In this document: piece by piece, positions 1 to 11,350 of the stretch
Layout of the letters: each line of letters begins with the position of its first letter
Numbering within the stretch: the first letter of the stretch is position 1
Source of the DNA: Prinia subflava
Taxonomy: Eukaryota; Chordata; Aves; Passeriformes; Cisticolidae
Length of the DNA: 64,000 bases
Direction: 5' to 3'
NCBI RefSeq assembly: GCF_021018805.1
Contig: NW_026961082.1
Span: 124,001-188,000 of the forward strand
Program-made: the position numbers and the translations under genes
Notes under the pieces: model-generated
What the model was told of the DNA's origin: nothing
The model's input: the letters and a program-made list of their open reading frames with translations, nothing else
Database searches by the model: none

Positions 1-468
1 TGGAAAACAAGCAATTTAGATCCTAAAACTTTTGCACTTGCTCTGCAGACGAGGAATACACCAACTGGTACAAAATATACTTCACTAGTGGAAAAGGGGC
101 AAGAAAGTGTCTGCAGCAGCTTCTCTGCTTGCTGAAAACACAGAGAACAAACAGGGCTTGTGTCTTGAGAAAACAAACACAGCAACCGAAAACCATTATG
201 TTCTACAGAGCTCTTCCATGGAAATTAAGCAGTTTAGGTCCTAACACCTTTGCTCTTGCTCTGCAGACGAGGAATACACCAACTGGTACAAAATATACTT
301 CACTTGTGGAAAAAAGGCAAGAAACTGTCTGCAGCAGCTTCTCTGCTTGCTGCAAACACAGACAACCAACAGGACTTGTGTCTTGAAAAAACCAACACAG
401 TAACAGCAAAGCACAGTGTTCTACATATCTCTTCCAAGGAAATCAAGCAATTTAGGTCCTAAAACCTT

Positions 469-684
469 TGCTCCTGCTCTCCAGACGAGGAATACACCAA
501 CTGGTACAAAATATACGTCAGTAGTGGAGAAAGCAGGTACGTGTCTTCAAGAGCTTCTCTGCTCGCTGCAAGTACAGAGAACAAACAGGGTTTGTTTCTT
601 GAGAAAACCGACACAGCAACAGCAAAGCATAGTGTTCTACAGAGCTCTTCCATGGAAATCAAGCAATTTAGGTCCTAACATATT
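469..684 (+). repeat. Type B satellite monomer (first of 39, 216 bp)
   Basis: B differs from A by CTCCAG for the first PstI site, TACGTCAGTAGTGG for TACTTCACTTGTGG, and a rewritten middle, GCAGGTACGTGTCTTCAAG, that is 2 bp shorter and removes the second PstI site. It has five CpGs against one in A. B monomers start at 469, 1775, 3081, 4169, 5040, 6128, 7652, 8740, 10045, 11351, 13311, 17232, 18972, 21150, 25069, 26591, 27679, 29201, 30071, 31593, 32681, 34423, 35511, 37253, 38341, 39211, 40299, 41823, 43563, 46174, 49657, 52704, 54878, 55747, 57053, 57921, 60099, 62274 and 63143. The one at 46174 is a chimera whose left quarter is type A. In many right-hand copies ACCGACAC has become ACCAACAC. 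Confidence 0.95.
485..536 (+). other. Exon-like 52-bp segment flanked by splice-like signals in type B
   Basis: In the B monomer this segment is preceded by a pyrimidine-rich tract ending CTCTCCAG and followed by AG|GTACGT, which fits the eukaryotic 5' splice consensus well. One frame is open throughout and reads DEEYTNWYKIYVSSGES. A second frame is also open and the third has a stop. The same layout recurs in the B and C monomers. In the monomer after a B, TCCTAAC often lies about 22 nt before the CAG, a good branch-point match. This is a pattern match only; transcription and splicing are not shown. The signals could be chance or a relic of a gene fragment that seeded the satellite. Confidence 0.3.
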
Positions 685-1120
685 TGCTCTTGCTCTGCAG
701 ACGAGGAATACACCAACTGGTACAAAATATACTTCACTTGTGGAAAAGGGGCAAGAAAATGTCTGCAGCAGCTTCTCTGCTTGCTGCAAACACAGACAAC
801 CAACAGGACTTGTGTCTTGAGAAAACCAACACAGCAACAGCAAAGCATAGTGTTCTACAGAGCTCTTCCATGGAAAACAAGCAATTTAGATCCTAAAACC
901 TTTGCTCTTGCTCTGCAGACGAGGAATACACCAACTGGTACAAAATATACTTCACTTGTGGAAAAGGAGCAGGAAAGTGTCTGCAGCAGCTTCTCTGCTT
1001 GCTGCAAACACAGACAACCACCAGGACTTGTGTCTTGAGAAAACCAACACAGCAACAGCAAAGCATAGTGTTCTACAGAGATCTTCCATGGAAAACAAGC
1101 AATTTAGATCCTAAAACCTT

Positions 1121-1338
1121 TGCTCTTGCTCTGCAGACGAGGAATACACCAACTGGTACAAAATATACTTCACTTGTGGAAAAGGGGCAAGAAAGTGTCT
1201 GCAGCAGCTTCTCTGCTTGCTGCAAACACAGACAACCAACAGGACTTGTGTCTTGAGAAAACCAACACAGCAACAGCAAAGCATAGTGTTCTACATAGCT
1301 CTTCCATGGAAAACAAGCAATTTAGATCCTAAAACCTT
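1121..1338 (+). repeat. Type A satellite monomer (representative, 218 bp)
   Basis: This is a typical example of the commonest class. It has 42 G and 52 C (43% GC) and a single CpG, in CAGACGAGG. Two PstI sites (CTGCAG) lie about 68 bp apart and an NcoI site (CCATGG) lies in the right half. The octamer AACCAACA occurs twice, 26 bp apart (1234-1241 and 1260-1267). Variable positions define subtypes: GCAGACGAGG, ACAAGG, ACTAGG, AAGAGG or AGGAGG; CACTTGTGG or CACTAGTGG (SpeI); GGGGCAAG or GGAGCAAG; GCAAACACAGACAACC or GAAAACACAGGGAAC; GTCTTGAG or GTCTTTAG; and ACATAGCTC, ACAGAGCTC or ACATATCTC. The subtypes recombine freely along the array. Confidence 0.95.
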
Positions 1339-1774
1339 TGCTCTTGCTCTGCAGACGAGGAACACACCAACTGGCTCAAAATATACTTCACTTGTGGAAA
1401 AGGGGCAAGAAAGTGTCTGCAGCAGCTTCTCTGCTTGCTGAAAACACAGGGAACAAACACGGCTTGTGTCTTGAGAAAACCAACACAGCAACAGCAAAGC
1501 ATAGTGTTCTTAATAGCTCTTCCATGGAAAACAAGCAATTTAGATCCTAAAACCTTTGCTCTTGCTCTGCAGACGAGGAATACACCAACTGGTACAAAAT
1601 ATACTTCACTAGTGGAAAAGGAGCAAGAAAGTGTCTGCAGCAGCTTCTCTGCTTGCTGCAAACACAGACAACCAACAGGACTTGTGTCTTGAGAAAACCA
1701 ACACAGTAACAGCAAAGCACAGTGTTCTACATATCTCTTCCAAGGAAATCAAGCAATTTAGGTCCTAAAACCTT

Positions 1775-3080
1775 TGCTCCTGCTCTCCAGACGAGGAATA
1801 CACCAACTGGTACAAAATATACGTCAGTAGTGGAGAAAGCAGGTACGTGTCTTCAAGAGCTTCTCTGCTCGCTGCAAGTACAGAGAACAAACAGGGTTTG
1901 TTTCTTGAGAAAACCGACACAGCAACAGCAAAGCATAGTGTTCTACAGAGCTCTTCCATGGAAATCAAGCAATTTAGGTCCTAACATATTTGCTCTTGCT
2001 CTGCAGACGAGGAATACACCAACTGGTACAAAATATACTTCACTTGTGGAAAAGGGGCAAGAAAGTGTCTGCAGCAGCTTCTCTGCTTGCTGCAAACACA
2101 GACAACCAACAGGACTTGTGTCTTGAGAAAACCAACACAGCAACAGCAAAGCATAGTGTTCTACAGAGCTCTTCCATGGAAAACAAGCAATTTAGATCCT
2201 AAAACCTTTGCTCTTGCTCTGCAGACGAGGAATACACCAACTGGTACAAAATATACTTCACTTGTGGAAAAGGAGCAGGAAAGTGTCTGCAGCAGCTTCT
2301 CTGCTTGCTGCAAACACAGACAACCACCAGGACTTGTGTCTTGAGAAAACCAACACAGCAACAGCAAAGCATAGTGTTCTACAGAGATCTTCCATGGAAA
2401 ACAAGCAATTTAGATCCTAAAACCTTTGCTCTTGCTCTGCAGACGAGGAATACACCAACTGGTACAAAATATACTTCACTTGTGGAAAAGGGGCAAGAAA
2501 GTGTCTGCAGCAGCTTCTCTGCTTGCTGCAAACACAGACAACCAACAGGACTTGTGTCTTGAGAAAACCAACACAGCAACAGCAAAGCATAGTGTTCTAC
2601 ATAGCTCTTCCATGGAAAACAAGCAATTTAGATCCTAAAACCTTTGCTCTTGCTCTGCAGAGGAGGAACACACCAACTGGCTCAAAATATACTTCACTTG
2701 TGGAAAAGGGGCAAGAAAGTGTCTGCAGCAGCTTCTCTGCTTGCTGAAAACACAGGGAACAAACACGGCTTGTGTCTTGAGAAAACCAACACAGCAACAG
2801 CAAAGCATAGTGTTCTACATAGCTCTTCCATGGAAAACAAGCAATTTAGATCCTAAAACCTTTGCTCTTGCTCTGCAGACGAGGAATACACCAACTGGTG
2901 CAAAATATACTTCACTAGTGGAAAAGGAGCAAGAAAGTGTCTGCAGCAGCTTCTCTGCTTGCTGCAAACACAGACAACCAACAGGACTTGTGTCTTGAGA
3001 AAACCAACACAGTAACAGCAAAGCACAGTGTTCTACATATCTCTTCCAAGGAAATCAAGCAATTTAGGTCCTAAAACCTT
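1775..3080 (+). repeat. B-anchored HOR, 6 monomers (1306 bp)
   Basis: Tandem copy of the preceding six-monomer unit, with the AGATCT marker at 2385-2390. Private changes are GGAGGAAC after the PstI site near 2659 and GGTGCAAAA near 2899. Confidence 0.9.
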
Positions 3081-4168
3081 TGCTCCTGCTCTCCAGACGA
3101 GGAATACACCAACTGGTACAAAATATACGTCAGTAGTGGAGAAAGCAGGTACGTGTCTTCAAGAGCTTCTCTGCTCGCTGCAAGTACAGAGAACAAACAG
3201 GGTTTGTTTCTTGAGAAAACCGACACAGCAACAGCAAAGCATAGTGTTCTACAGAGCTCTTCCATGGAAATCAAGCAATTTAGGTCCTAACATATTTGCT
3301 CTTGCTCTGCAGACGAGGAATACACCAACTGGTACAAAATATACTTCACTTGTGGAAAAGGGGCAAGAAAGTGTCTGCAGCAGCTTCTCTGCTTGCTGCA
3401 AACACAGACAACCAACAGGACTTGTGTCTTGAGAAAACCAACACAGCAACAGCAAAGCATAGTGTTCTACATAGCTCTTCCACGGAAAACAAGCAATTTA
3501 GATCCTAAAACCTTTGCTCTTGCTCTGCAGAGGAGGAACACACCAACTGGCACAAAATATACTTCACTTGTGGAAAAGGGGCAAGAAAGTGTCTGCAGCA
3601 GCTTCTCTGCTTGCTGAAAACACAGGGAACAAAGAGGGCTTGTGTCTTGAGAAAACCAACACAGCAACAGCAAAGCATAGTGTTCTACATAGCTCTTCCA
3701 TGGAAAACAAGCAATTTAGATCCTAAAACCTTTGCACTTGCTCTGCAGACGAGGAATACACCAACTGGTACAAAATATACTTCACTTGTGGAAAAGGGGC
3801 AAGAAAGTGTCTGCAGCAGCTTCTCTGCTTGCTGAAAACACAGAGAACAAACAGGGCTTGTGTCTTGAGAAAACCAACACAGCAACAGCAAAGCATAGTG
3901 TTCTTAATAGCTCTTCCATGGAAAACAAGCAATTTAGATCCTAAAACCTTTGCTCTTGCTCTGCAGACGAGGAATACACCAACTGGTACAAAATATACTT
4001 CACTAGTGGAAAAGGAGCAAGAAAGTGTCTGCAGCAGCTTCTCTGCTTGCTGCAAACACAGACAACCAACAGGACTTGTGTCTTGAGAAAACCAACACAG
4101 TAACAGCAAAGCACAGTGTTCTACATATCTCTTCCAAGGAAATCAAGCAATTTAGGTCCTAAAACCTT
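3081..4168 (+). repeat. B-anchored HOR, 5 monomers (1088 bp)
   Basis: One B and four A monomers (3297, 3515, 3733, 3951). The A monomer at 3297 ends with CCACGG in place of the NcoI site CCATGG. A GCACTTGCTCTG variant at 3733 also occurs at 33, 4603 and 5691, tying this unit to the others of the left subarray. Confidence 0.88.
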
Positions 4169-5039
4169 TGCTCCTGCTCTCCAGACGAGGAATACACCAA
4201 CTGGTACAAAATATACGTCAGTAGTGGAGAAAGCAGGTACGTGTCTTCAAGAGCTTCTCTGCTCGCTGCAAGTACAGAGAACAAACAGGGTTTGTTTCTT
4301 GAGAAAACCGACACAGCAACAGCAAAGCATAGTGTTCTACAGAGCTCTTCCATGGAAATCAAGTAATTTAGGTCCTAACATATTTGCTCTTGCTCTGCAG
4401 ACGAGGAATACACCAACTGGTACAAAATATACTTCACTTGTGGAAAAGGGGCAAGAAAGTGTCTGCAGCAGCTTCTCTGCTTGCTGCAAACACAGACAAC
4501 CAACAGGACTTGTGTCTTGAGAAAACCAACACAGCAACAGCAAAGCATAGTGTTCTACATAGCTCTTCCATGGAAAACAAGCAATTTAGATCCTAAAACC
4601 TTTGCACTTGCTCTGCAGACGAGGAATACACCAACTGGTACAAAATATACTTCACTTGTGGAAAAAGGGGCAAGAAAGTGTCTGCAGCAGCTTCTCTGCT
4701 TGCTGAAAACACAGAGAACAAACAGGGCTTGTGTCTTGAGAAAACCAACACAGCAACAGCAAAGCATAGTGTTCTACATAGCTCTTCCATGGAAAACAAG
4801 CAATTTAGATCCTAAAACCTTTGCTCTTGCTCTGCAGACGAGGAATACACCAACTGGTACAAAATATACTTCACTAGTGGAAAAGGAGCAAGAAAGTGTC
4901 TGCAGCAGCTTCTCTGCTTGCTGCAAACACAGACAACCAACAGGACTTGTGTCTTGAGAAAACCAACACAGTAACAGCAAAGCACAGTGTTCTACATATC
5001 TCTTCCAAGGAAATCAAGCAATTTAGGTCCTAAAACCTT
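4169..5039 (+). repeat. B-anchored HOR, 4 monomers (871 bp, +1 indel)
   Basis: This is the shortest HOR of the left subarray, one B and three A monomers. One extra A in the GAAAAAGGGG run at 4661-4670 makes the unit 871 rather than 870 bp. That insertion shifts the reading frame and explains a longer spurious open frame here. Confidence 0.88.
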
Positions 5040-6127
5040 TGCTCCTGCTCTCCAGATGAGGAATACACCAACTGGTACAAAATATACGTCAGTAGTGGAG
5101 AAAGCAGGTACGTGTCTTCAAGAGCTTCTCTGCTCGCTGCAAGTACAGAGAACAAACAGGGTTTGTTTCTTGAGAAAACCGACACAGCAACAGCAAAGCA
5201 TAGTGTTCTACAGAGCTCTTCCATGGAAATCAAGCAATTTAGGTCCTAACATATTTGCTCTTGCTCTGCAGACGAGGAATACACCAACTGGTACAAAATA
5301 TACTTCACTTGTGGAAAAGGGGCAAGAAAGTGTCTGCAGCAGCTTCTCTGCTTGCTGCAAACACAGACAACCAACAGGACTTGTGTCTTGAGAAAACCAA
5401 CACAGCAACAGCAAAGCATAGTGTTCTACATAGCTCTTCCATGGAAAACAAGCAATTTAGATCCTAAAACCTTTGCTCTTGCTCTGCAGAGGAGGAACAC
5501 ACCAACTGGCACAAAATATACTTCACTTGTGGAAAAGGGGCAAGAAAGTGTCTGCAGCAGCTTCTCTGCTTGCTGAAAACACAGGGAACAAACAGGGCTT
5601 GTGTCTTGAGAAAACCAACACAGCAACAGCAAAGCATAGTGTTCTACATAGCTCTTCCATGGAAAACAAGCAATTTAGATCCTAAAACCTTTGCACTTGC
5701 TCTGCAGACGAGGAATACACCAACTGGTACAAAATATACTTCACTTGTGGAAAAGGGGCAAGAAAGTGTCTGCAGCAGCTTCTCTGCTTGCTGAAAACAC
5801 AGAGAACAAACAGGGCTTGTGTCTTGAGAAAACAAACAAAGCAACCGAAAACCATAGTGTTCTACAGAGCTCTTCCATGGAAATTAAGCAGTTTAGGTCC
5901 TAACACCTTTGCTCTTGCTCTGCAGACGAGGAATACACCAACTGGTACAAAATATACTTCACTTGTGGAAAAAAGGCAAGAAACTGTCTGCAGCAGCTTC
6001 TCTGCTTGCTGCAAACACAGACAACCAACAGGACTTGTGTCTTGAAAAAACCAACACAGTAACAGCAAAGCACAGTGTTCTACATATCTCTTCCAAGGAA
6101 ATCAAGCAATTTAGGTCCTAAAACCTT
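5040..6127 (+). repeat. B-anchored HOR, 5 monomers (1088 bp)
   Basis: One B and four A monomers. The B carries CCAGATGAGG, losing the CpG otherwise found in nearly all monomers, and the B at 7652 shares this. The last A has GCAACCGAAAACC and GGAAATTAAGCAG. The whole unit recurs as 7652-8739, 2612 bp (12 monomers) downstream, with a few substitutions. Its end also matches the start of the window (33-468). Confidence 0.88.
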
Positions 6128-7651
6128 TGCTCCTGCTCTCCAGACGAGGAATACACCAACTGGTACAAAATATACGTCAGTAGTGGAGAAAGCAGGTACG
6201 TGTCTTCAAGAGCTTCTCTGCTCGCTGCAAGTACAGAGAACAAACAGGGTTTGTTTCTTGAGAAAACCGACACAGCAACAGCAAAGCATAGTGTTCTACA
6301 GAGCTCTTCCATGGAAATCAAGCAATTTAGGTCCTAACATATTTCCTCTTGCTCTGCAGACGAGGAATACACCAACTGGTACAAAATATACTTCACTTGT
6401 GGAAAAGGGGCAAGAAAGTGTCTGCAGCAGCTTCTCTGCTTGCTGCAAACACAGACAACCAACAGGACTTGTGTCTTGAGAAAACCAACACAGCAACAGC
6501 AAAGCATAGTGTTCTACATAGCTCTTCCATGGAAAACAAGCAATTTAGATCCTAAAATCTTTGATCTTGCTCTGCAGACGAGGAATACACCAACTGGTAC
6601 AAAATATACTTCACTTGTGGAAAAGGGGCAAGAAAATGTCTGCAGCAGCTTCTCTGCTTGCTGCAAACACAGACAACCAACAGGACTTGTGTCTTGAGAA
6701 AACCAACACAGCAACAGCAAAGCATAGTGTTCTACAGAGCTCTTCCATGGAAAACAAGCAATTTAGATCCTAAAACCTTTGCTCTTGCTCTGCAGACGAG
6801 GAATACACCAACTGGTACAAAATATACTTCACTTGTGTTAAAGGAGCAGGAAAGTGTCTGCAGCAGCTTCTCTGCTTGCTGCAAACACAGACAACCACCA
6901 GGACTTGTGTCTTGAGAAAACCAACACAGCAACAGCAAAGCATAGTGTTCTACATAGCTCTTCCATGGAAAACAAGCAATTTAGATCCTAAAACCTTTGC
7001 TCTTGCTCTGCAGACGAGGAATACACCAACTGGTACAAAATATACTTCACTTGTGGAAAAGGGGCAAGAAAGTGTCTGCAGCAGCTTCTCTGCTTGCTGC
7101 AAACACAGACAACCAACAGGACTTGTGTCTTGAGAAAACCAACACAGCAACAGCAAAGCATAGTGTTCTACATAGCTCTTCCATGGAAAACAAGCAATTT
7201 AGATCCTAAAACCTTTGCTCTTGCTCTGCAGAGGAGGAACACACCAACTGGCTCAAAATATACTTCACTTGTGGAAAAGGGGCAAGAAAGTGTCTGCAGC
7301 AGCTTCTCTGCTTGCTGAAAACACAGGGAACAAACACGGCTTGTGTCTTGAGAAAACCAACACAGCAACAGCAAAGCATAGTGTTCTACATAGCTCTTCC
7401 ATGGAAAACAAGCAATTTAGATCCTAAAACCTTTGCTCTTGCTCTGCAGACGAGGAATACACCAACTGGTACAAAATATACTTCACTAGTGGAAAATGAG
7501 CAAGAAAGTGTCTGCAGCAGCTTCTCTGCTTGCTGCAAACACAGACAACCAACAGGACTTGTGTCTTGAGAAAACCAACACAGCAACAGCAAAGCACAGT
7601 GTTCTACATATCTCTTCCAAGGAAATCAAGCAATTTAGGTCCTAAAACCTT
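6128..7651 (+). repeat. B-anchored HOR, 7 monomers (1524 bp)
   Basis: This is the longest HOR of the left subarray, one B and six A monomers. Private or rare variants are CATATTTCCTC after the B, AAAATCTTTGATCTTGC near 6555, and CTTGTGTTAAAGGAGC near 6834. The AAAATCTTTGATC form also occurs near 8079 and 9166, so it has spread to neighbouring units only. Confidence 0.88.
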
Positions 7652-8739
7652 TGCTCCTGCTCTCCAGATGAGGAATACACCAACTGGTACAAAATATACG
7701 TCAGTAGTGGAGAAAGCAGGTACGTGTCTTCAAGAGCTTCTCTGCTCGCTGCAAGTACAGAGAACAAACAGGGTTTGTTTCTTGAGAAAACCGACACAGC
7801 AACAGCAAAGCATAGTGTTCTACAGAGCTCTTCCATGGAAATCAAGCAATTTAGGTCCTAACATATTTCCTCTTGCTCTGCAGACGAGGAATACACCAAC
7901 TGGTACAAAATATACTTCACTTGTGGAAAAGGGGCAAGAAAGTGTCTGCAGCAGCTTCTCTGCTTGCTGCAAACACAGACAACCAACAGGACTTGTGTCT
8001 TGAGAAAACCAACACAGCAACAGCAAAGCATAGTGTTCTACATAGCTCTTCCACGGAAAACAAGCAATTTAGATCCTAAAATCTTTGATCTTGCTCTGCA
8101 GAGGAGGAACACACCAACTGGCACAAAATATACTTCACTTGTGGAAAAGGGGCAAGAAAGTGTCTGCAGCAGCTTCTCTGCTTGCTGAAAACACAGGGAA
8201 CAAACAGGGCTTGTGTCTTGAGAAAACCAACACAGCAACAGCAAAGCATAGTGTTCTACATAGCTCTTCCATGGAAAACAAGCAATTTAGATCCTAAAAC
8301 CTTTGCACTTGCTCTGCAGACGAGGAATACACCAACTGGTACAAAATATACTTCACTAGTGGAAAAGGGGCAAGAAAGTGTCTGCAGCAGCTTCTCTGCT
8401 TGCTGAAAACACAGAGAACAAACAGGGCTTGTGTCTTGAGAAAACAAACACAGCAACCGAAAACCATAGTGTTCTACAGAGCTCTTCCATGGAAATTAAG
8501 CAGTTTAGGTCCTAACACCTTTGCTCTTGCTCTGCAGACGAGGAATACACCAACTGGTACAAAATATACTTCACTTGTGGAAAAGGGGCAAGAAACTGTC
8601 TGCAGCAGCTTCTCTGCTTGCTGCAAACACAGACAACCAACAGGACTTGTGTCTTGAAAAAACCAACACAGTAACAGCAAAGCACAGTGTTCTACATATC
8701 TCTTCCAAGGAAATCAAGCAATTTAGGTCCTAAAACCTT
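7652..8739 (+). repeat. B-anchored HOR, 5 monomers (1088 bp)
   Basis: Near copy of 5040-6127, including CCAGATGAGG in the B and the GCAACCGAAAACC and AATTAAGCAG monomer at its end. It differs by CATATTTCCTC, by AAAATCTTTGATC, and by CCACGG near 8052. Confidence 0.88.
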
Positions 8740-10044
8740 TGCTCCTGCTCTCCAGACGAGGAATACACCAACTGGTACAAAATATACGTCAGTAGTGGAG
8801 AAAGCAGGTACGTGTCTTCAAGAGCTTCTCTGCTCGCTGCAAGTACAGAGAACAAACAGGGTTTGTTTCTTGAGAAAACCGACACAGCAACAGCAAAGCA
8901 TAGTGTTCTACAGAGCTCTTCCATGGAAATCAAGCAATTTAGGTCCAAACATATTTCCTCTTGCTCTGCAGACGAGGAATACACCAACTGGTACAAATAT
9001 ACTTCACTTGTTGAAAAGGGGCAAGAAAGTGTCTGCAGCAGCTTCTCTGCTTGCTGCAAACACAGACAACCAACAGGACTTGTGTCTTGAGAAAACCAAC
9101 ACAGCAACAGCAAAGCATAGTGTTCTACATAGCTCTTCCATGGAAAACAAGCAATTTAGATCCTAAAATCTTTGATCTTGCTCTGCAGACGAGGAATACA
9201 CCAACTGGTACAAAATATACTTCACTTGTGGAAAAGGGGCAAGAAAATGTCTGCAGCAGCTTCTCTGCTTGCTGCAAACACAGAGAACAAACAGGACTTG
9301 TGTCTTGAGAAAACCAACACAGCAACAGCAAAGCATAGTGTTCTACATAGCTCTTCCATGGAAAACAAGCAATTTAGATCCTAAAACCTTTGCTCTTGCT
9401 CTGCAGACGAGGAATACACCAACTGGTACAAAATATACTTCACTTGTGGAAAAGGGGCAAGAAAGTGTCTGCAGCAGCTTCTCTGCTTGCTGCAAACACA
9501 GGGAACAAACAGGGCTTGTGTCTTGAGAAAACCAACACAGCAACAGCAAAGCATAGTGTTCTACATAGCTCTTCCATGGAAAACAAGCAATTTAGATCCT
9601 AAAACCTTTGCTCTTGCTCTGCAGAGGAGGAACACACCAACTGGCTCAAAATATACTTCACTTGTGGAAAAGGGGCAAGAAAGTGTCTGCAGCAGCTTCT
9701 CTGCTTGCTGAAAACACAGGGAACAAACACGGCTTGTGTCTTGAGAAAACCAACACAGCAACAGCAAAGCATAGTGTTCTTAATAGCTCTTCCATGGAAA
9801 ACAAGCAATTTAGATCCTAAAACCTTTGCTCTTGCTCTGCAGACGAGGAATACACCAACTGGTACAAAATATACTTCACTAGTGGAAAAGGAGCAAGAAA
9901 GTGTCTGCAGCAGCTTCTCTGCTTGCTGCAAACACAGACAACCAACAGGACTTGTGTCTTGAGAAAACCAACACAGTAACAGCAAAGCACAGTGTTCTAC
10001 ATATCTCTTCCAAGGAAATCAAGCAATTTAGGTCCTAAAACCTT
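8740..10044 (+). repeat. B-anchored HOR, 6 monomers (1305 bp, -1 indel)
   Basis: One B and five A monomers. One A is missing in GTACAAATAT at 8991-9000, where other copies have GTACAAAATAT. The neighbouring CTTGTTGAAAAGG and GGTCCAAACA are also private. The indel shifts frames and accounts for longer spurious open frames on both strands here. Confidence 0.88.
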
Positions 10045-11350
10045 TGCTCCTGCTCTCCAGACGAGGAATACACCAACTGGTACAAAATATACGTCAGTAG
10101 TGGAGAAAGCAGGTACGTGTCTTCAAGAGCTTCTCTGCTCGCTGCAAGTACAGAGAACAAACAGGGTTTGTTTCTTGAGAAAACCGACACAGCAACAGCA
10201 AAGCATAGTGTTCTACAGAGCTCTTCCATGGAAATCAAGTAATTTAGGTCCTAACATATTTGCTCTTGCTCTGCAGACGAGGAATACACCAACTGGTACA
10301 AAATATACTTCACTTGTGAAAAAGGGGCAAGAAAGTGTCTGCAGCAGCTTCTCTGCTTGCTGCAAACACAGACAACCAACAGGACTTGTGTCTTGAGAAA
10401 ACCAACACAGCAACAGCAAAGCATAGTGTTCTACATAGCTCTTCCATGGAAAACAAGCAATTTAGATCCTAAAACCTTTGCTCTTGCTCTGCAGACGAGG
10501 AATACACAAACTGGTACAAAATATACTTCACTAGTGGAAAAGGAGCAAGAAAGTGTCTGCAGCAGCTTCTCTGCTTGCTGAAAACACAGGGAACAAACAG
10601 GGCTTGTGTGTTTAGAAAACCAACACAGCAACAGCAAAGCATAGTGTTCTTAATAGCTCTTCCAATGAAATCAAGCAATTTAGGTCCTAAAACCTTTGAT
10701 CCGTCTCTGCAGACGAGGAATACACCAACTGGTACAAAATATACTTCACTTGTGAAAAAGGGGCAAGAAAGTGTCTGCAGCAGCTTCTCTGCTTGCTGCA
10801 AACACAGACAACAAACAGGACTTGTGTCTTGAGAAAACCAACACAGCAACAGCAAAGCATAGTGTTCTACATAGCTCTTCCATGGAAAACAAGCAATTTA
10901 GATCCTAAAACCTTTGCTCTTGCTCTGCAGACGAGGAATACACAAACTGGTACAAAATATACTTCACTAGTGGAAAAGGAGCAAGAAAGTGTCTGCAGCA
11001 GCTTCTCTGCTTGCTGAAAACACAGAGAACAAACAGGGCTTGTGTCTTGAGAAAACAAACACAGCAACCGAAAACCATAGTGTTCTACATAGCTCTTCCA
11101 TGGAAAACAAGCAATTTAGATCCTAAAACCTTTGCTCTTGCTCTGCAGACGAGGAATACACCAACTGGTACAAAATATACTTCACTTGTGGAAAAGGGGC
11201 AAGAAAGTGTCTGCAGCAGCTTCTCTGCTTGCTGAAAACACAGGGAACAAACAGGGTTTGTGTCTTGAGAAAACCAACACAGCAACAGCAAAGCACAGTG
11301 TTCTACATATCTCTTCCAAGGAAATCAAGCAATTTAGGTCCTAAAACCTT
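10045..11350 (+). repeat. B-anchored HOR, 6 monomers, transition unit
   Basis: One B and five 218-bp monomers, including the first type D of the window (10697). It also holds the first TTTAG form of the GTCTTGAG site, as GTGTGTTTAG near 10606. From here rightwards TTTAG and D variants are common, while GCAGAGGAGG, common to the left, is not seen again. It therefore marks the border between two subarrays. Confidence 0.85.

Larger units (their letters stand above)
469..1774 (+). repeat. B-anchored HOR, 6 monomers (1306 bp)
   Basis: One B plus five A monomers (685, 903, 1121, 1339, 1557). Marker variants are AGATCT at 1079-1084 and TCTTAATAG near 1508. It is followed directly by a second copy offset by exactly 1306 bp. 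Visible differences from that copy are AGAAAATG against AGAAAGTG in the second monomer, GCAGACGAGG against GCAGAGGAGG near 1352, and TTAATAG against TACATAG near 1508. Confidence 0.9.

Noticed and set aside
1121..1338. tRNA- or SINE-derived monomer with RNA polymerase III boxes
   Set aside because: No match to the B-box consensus GGTTCGANTCC or a convincing A box was found. The CAACACAGCAACAGC stretch is only a short CA/GC-rich run.
1121..1338. Monomer as a dimer of two related 109-bp halves
   Set aside because: Both halves contain CTGCAG and similar CTTGTG/GAAAA words, but they do not align over any length by eye. A self-alignment of the monomer could revisit this.
4169..5039. Frameshifted gene at the +1 insertion near 4665
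   Set aside because: The extra A lies in a purine run of a non-coding satellite monomer; the longer open frame around it is accidental.
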